Positions 61,181-64,000 of a stretch of DNA of 64,000 nucleotides are shown piece after piece. The notes beneath the pieces were generated by a model, which did no database searches, was not told the origin of the DNA, and saw nothing but the letters and a program-made list of their open reading frames with translations. Numbering within the stretch: the stretch's first letter is position 1; every line of letters starts with the position of its first letter. Where the stretch lies: positions 1 through 64,000 of the forward strand of contig JAEUQR010000001.1 of NCBI GenBank assembly GCA_016789705.1, read 5' to 3'. Position numbers and translations under genes: made by a program. Source of the DNA: Acidobacteriota bacterium. GTDB taxonomy: Bacteria; Acidobacteriota; Vicinamibacteria; Vicinamibacterales; UBA2999.

Positions 61181-62569
61181 ATGTCTCCCGCCACCATCCT
61201 CGTCGTCGATGACGAACAGTTGATCCGCTGGACGCTGCGTGAGCGGCTCACGGCCAGCGGCTACGACGTCGTGGAAGCGGGTTCGGGCGCCGACGCGCTG
61301 GCCGCCTTCGGCGATGCCATCGACCTCGTGCTGCTCGACTTCAAGCTGCCCGATACCGACGGACTGCAGGTGCTGCGGCAGCTCAAGGAGCTGCAGCCCA
61401 CCGTCCCGGTCATCCTGCTCACGGCGTTCGCCTCCATCCAGACCGCCGTCGAGGCCATCAAGCAGGGCGCCTACGACTACGCCAAGAAGCCGTTCGAGTT
61501 CGAGCAGCTCCTGCTCACCATCGGCAAGGCCCTCGAAACGAGCCAGCTCCGCCGTGAAGTGAAGGCGCTGCGCGCCCGCGACAGCGAACCGCATGCGTTC
61601 GACCGCGTCATCGGCGAGTCGCCGGCCATCAGCGCGGTCAAGGCCGTGATGGCCAAGGTGGCGGCGAGCCCCGCCTCGACGGTGCTGCTGCAGGGCGAGA
61701 CCGGCACGGGCAAGGATCTGGCCGCCAAGGCCATCCACTACAACAGCGATCGCGCCGCGCGGCCCTTCGTCAACATCACCTGTTCGGCGCTGCCCGAGCA
61801 CCTCCTCGAAAGCGAGCTCTTCGGCCACGAACGCGGCGCCTTCACCGACGCCCGGCAGCAGAAGCGCGGGCTCTTCGAAACGGCCGCCGGGGGCACCATC
61901 TTCCTCGACGAAATCGGCGAGATGAGCCCGACGCTGCAGGCCAAGCTGCTGCGCTTCCTCGAAGAGAAGACCTTCAAGCGCGTCGGCGGCCTGAGCGATC
62001 TCAAGGTGGACGTGCGGGTCATCGCCGCCACGCACCGCAACCTCACCCAGTCGGTGCGCGAGGGCAAGTTCCGCGAAGACCTCTACTACCGGCTCGGCGT
62101 GATGCCGATCACCCTGCCGCCGCTGCGCGAACGCACGGGCGACGTGGCGCTGCTCGTCGATCACTTCGTGCGGGCGTTCAACCGCGAGTTCAAGAAGAAC
62201 GTCAAGAGCGTCGCGCCGGCCGCGCTCAAGGCCCTCGACGCCTACAGCTGGCCCGGCAACGTGCGCGAGCTGCGGAACGCCGTCGAGCGCGCCATGCTGC
62301 TGGCCGACGGCGACGTGCTCGGGCCCGATCATTTCTCGATGCTCGCGGCGCCGACGCCCATCACCTCCGGCTTCACGCTGCCGCTCGAAGGCGTCAACCT
62401 CGAGATGCTCGAACGCGACCTGGTGGTGCAGGCGCTGCAGCGCGCGCAGGGCAACCAGACGCAGGCGGCGCAGTTGCTGGGCATGAACCGCGACCAGATC
62501 CGCTACCGGCTCGAGAAGTTCGGCCTCGACAAACTCGGGCGGCCGATGGCCGACGAGAAGCCGGCCTAG
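61181..62569 (+). CDS. NtrC-type sigma-54-dependent response regulator
   Basis: A 462-residue bacterial enhancer-binding protein. Receiver: [10 protein letters not shown] with Asp53 in [16 protein letters not shown]+ core: [20 protein letters not shown] (Walker A), [20 protein letters not shown] (Walker B region) and the R-finger region. The sigma-54-contacting loop reads [18 protein letters not shown] where the classical form is GAFTGA. The C-terminal Fis-type helix-turn-helix is [23 protein letters not shown] 61181 matches the TATACT position. It is probably phosphorylated by the divergent PAS kinase and is the natural activator for nearby -24/-12 promoters. Confidence 0.93.
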   Translation: MSPATILVVDDEQLIRWTLRERLTASGYDVVEAGSGADALAAFGDAIDLVLLDFKLPDTDGLQVLRQLKELQPTVPVILLTAFASIQTAVEAIKQGAYDYAKKPFEFEQLLLTIGKALETSQLRREVKALRARDSEPHAFDRVIGESPAISAVKAVMAKVAASPASTVLLQGETGTGKDLAAKAIHYNSDRAARPFVNITCSALPEHLLESELFGHERGAFTDARQQKRGLFETAAGGTIFLDEIGEMSPTLQAKLLRFLEEKTFKRVGGLSDLKVDVRVIAATHRNLTQSVREGKFREDLYYRLGVMPITLPPLRERTGDVALLVDHFVRAFNREFKKNVKSVAPAALKALDAYSWPGNVRELRNAVERAMLLADGDVLGPDHFSMLAAPTPITSGFTLPLEGVNLEMLERDLVVQALQRAQGNQTQAAQLLGMNRDQIRYRLEKFGLDKLGRPMADEKPA

Positions 62570-62601
62570 GGCGCCGGCGACGCTGTTCCGGTTCGCGACA
62601 C

Positions 62602-62622
62602 CCGGGGAGGAATCTTCCCCGG
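62602..62622. promoter_or_regulatory. Inverted repeat upstream of the receiver/USP operon
   Basis: CCGGGGA-GGAATCT-TCCCCGG has perfect 7-bp arms. Its centre lies about 85 bp upstream of the sigma-54-like promoter, where an enhancer-binding protein would bind. It could equally be the terminator of the NtrC-type gene. No other feature is seen in 62570-62728. Confidence 0.4.
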
Positions 62623-62693
62623 CCGCACGCGGACAACTGCCCGTCGAACACCCCGGCGGCGGCGTTCCCCGCGAAAAGGGCGCGGATCGCCAC

Positions 62694-62710
62694 TCGGCAC
62701 GACCGTTGCT
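62694..62710 (+). promoter_or_regulatory. Candidate sigma-54 promoter of the receiver/USP operon
   Basis: TCGGCACGACCGTTGCT has GG (62696-62697) and GC (62708-62709) with 10 bp between and matches CGGCACG-N4-TTGCT. The predicted start near 62720 is 8-9 nt before ATG 62729. Confidence 0.65.
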
Positions 62711-62728
62711 CTCCTGCTGGACGGGGCG

Positions 62729-63106
62729 ATGTCCATGGCGAATGTCATCGTAGCGGACGACGAAGACCTGCTCCGGTGGGCGCTCGTGCAGCGCCTGCAG
62801 CGCGACGGCCACCAGGTGGGCGAAGCCGGCAACGGCGCCGCGGCAATTGATGCCGTGGCGGCGGCGGCGCCACACGCGGTGGTGCTGCTCGACGTCAAGC
62901 TGCCCGACATGACCGGGCTGAGCGTGCTCAAGGCCATCCGCGAGCGCCGCCCCGACGTGACGGTGGTGATGATGACCGCCTACTGGGCCAGCGATGCGCT
63001 GGCCGAAGCCCGGCAGCTCGGCGTCCGCGACCTGCTGGCCAAGCCCCTGGACCTCGACCGCGTAGCTGCCACGGTCATGGCGGCGAAGGAGATCGGCACA
63101 TGTTGA
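62729..63106 (+). CDS. Stand-alone response-regulator receiver
   Basis: A 125-residue single-domain receiver ([40 protein letters not shown] with the phosphorylatable Asp, [20 protein letters not shown] and [11 protein letters not shown]). It has no output domain, so it would act through a partner or phosphorelay. The start is ATG 62729 or the ATG two codons later. It ends 7 nt inside the USP gene (overlap 63100-63106). Confidence 0.85.
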   Translation: MSMANVIVADDEDLLRWALVQRLQRDGHQVGEAGNGAAAIDAVAAAAPHAVVLLDVKLPDMTGLSVLKAIRERRPDVTVVMMTAYWASDALAEARQLGVRDLLAKPLDLDRVAATVMAAKEIGTC

Positions 63107-64000
63107 CTCTCACTCGCGTCCTCTGCCCGACCGACTTCTCCGAGGTCTCGACCAAGGCCGAGGCCTACGCCACGGCGCTCGCCGAACACTACGACGCCTC
63201 GCTGCACCTGCTGCACGTCGATCCGCCGATGCCGATCATGGCGCCCTACGGCGAGATCCCTGTGGACGTCCGCCTGTTCGAGGAACAGCGGGAACAAGCG
63301 CTCGCCGACCTCGCGGCCGCCGGCGATCGCGCCCGCGCCCTCGGTGTGGACACGGCGACCTCGGTGCGCGGTGGCCATCCCGCGCGCGAGATCCTCGCCG
63401 CGGTCGACGAGCAGGCCGCCGACCTGCTCGTCCTCGGCACGCACGGCCGTGGCGGCGTGGAGCACCTGCTCCTCGGCTCGGTGGCCGAGAAGATCGTGCG
63501 CAAGGCGCCGTGCCCGGTGATGGTCGTGCCGCCGGCCTCACATCCCGAAACCGGTGTGCTCTTCTCGCGCATCCTCTGCCCCGTCGATGGCTCCGCCGCC
63601 TCGCAGGATGCCGTCGCCTTCGCGCTCTCGCTTGCCCGCGAGACCGACGGCGAGCTGACGCTGCTCTACGTGGTGGAGCCGGTGCCGGCCTCCGGTGAGT
63701 TCGGCGCGCTGGATGTCGAGGAGTACCGCCGGCTCGGCGAAGCGCACGCAAGGACCGTCCTCGCCGCCGCCGTGCCGGCCGAGGTGCGCGAATGGTGCCG
63801 GGTGCGCGAACTCATCAGCAGCGGCAAGCCCAGCGAGCGCATCGTCGAGGCGGCGCGCACAGGTCAGGCCGACGTCATCGTCATGGGCGTGCGCGGCCGC
63901 GGCGCCATCGACCTCATGGCCTTCGGCTCGACCACCAACGACGTCATCCGCCGCGCCGCCTGCCCGGTGCTGGCGGTACACCCGAGCGCCGCGGATCGGC
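63100..64000 (+). CDS. Tandem-domain universal stress protein (partial)
   Basis: At least 300 residues, running off the right edge. Two UspA domains are visible. The first has [40 protein letters not shown] and the ATP-binding G-2x-G-9x-GS motif; the second has [40 protein letters not shown] and the same motif. USPs aid survival in stress and dormancy. ATG 63100 follows AAGGAG and overlaps the receiver gene, so translation is coupled. Confidence 0.9.
   Translation, partial: MLTLTRVLCPTDFSEVSTKAEAYATALAEHYDASLHLLHVDPPMPIMAPYGEIPVDVRLFEEQREQALADLAAAGDRARALGVDTATSVRGGHPAREILAAVDEQAADLLVLGTHGRGGVEHLLLGSVAEKIVRKAPCPVMVVPPASHPETGVLFSRILCPVDGSAASQDAVAFALSLARETDGELTLLYVVEPVPASGEFGALDVEEYRRLGEAHARTVLAAAVPAEVREWCRVRELISSGKPSERIVEAARTGQADVIVMGVRGRGAIDLMAFGSTTNDVIRRAACPVLAVHPSAADR

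Overview
The window is GC-rich, densely packed bacterial chromosome with no insertion sequence, prophage, CRISPR array or rRNA. I infer an acidobacterium, most likely Vicinamibacteria-like. The grounds are a VWFA protein of the Acidobacterial type (16991-18298), an Oar-like TonB-dependent receptor with an N-terminal carboxypeptidase-regulatory domain (3982-6906), PEGA and DUF2911 proteins, and two TauE/SafE transporters. This taxonomic call is an inference.

Layout. 0-7 kb: start of glgA, fdhE, a D,D-carboxypeptidase, a decayed M20 peptidase and the TonB receptor. 7-15 kb: a large membrane protein, a spermidine-synthase-like/TPR protein, a small protein behind a sigma-54-like promoter, an orphan DNA methyltransferase, a peroxiredoxin whose catalytic cysteine codon is TGA, and a LysR regulator. 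15-23 kb: aminotransferase, VWFA protein, a nuclease-fold/histone-like protein, arginase, DUF2911, a TauE transporter and tRNA-Lys. 23-31 kb: an ECF sigma/anti-sigma operon, an amino-acid ABC transporter, TonB/PEGA proteins, a lipoprotein and tRNA-Glu. 31-39 kb: a sulfite-oxidase-like enzyme, then an opposite-strand cluster of two exported HisC-like aminotransferases, an HD protein and a mono-haem protein. 39-55 kb: ppk1, a 34-bp inverted repeat, an ABC-2 exporter, PilZ, purA, an AAA ATPase, an RNase III fusion, a SpoIIE phosphatase, a trans-sulfuration enzyme, cutA, an FtsB-like protein, OsmC, DUF3052 and a TlpA-like protein. 55-64 kb: a block of stress-type genes around a PAS histidine kinase and an NtrC-type regulator.

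Two signals stand out. First, the gene at 13775-14383 has an in-frame TGA at the peroxidatic cysteine, followed at the right distance by a perfect hairpin with GU in its loop. It reads as a selenocysteine peroxiredoxin that standard annotation would split in two. fdhE in the same window fits a lineage that uses formate dehydrogenase, which is often a selenoprotein. Second, five -24/-12 (sigma-54) promoter matches lie just upstream of start codons. Four of them are in the 55-63 kb block next to the NtrC-type activator, which suggests a local sigma-54 stress regulon (HAD/HerA-like ATPase, MgtC/DUF4010, Yip1, small winged-helix protein, receiver, universal stress protein).

A general property is that at least 13 genes have a good -10 hexamer ending only 6-11 nt before the start codon, so many transcripts are probably leaderless or nearly so. 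I used this to choose several starts, including GTG starts.
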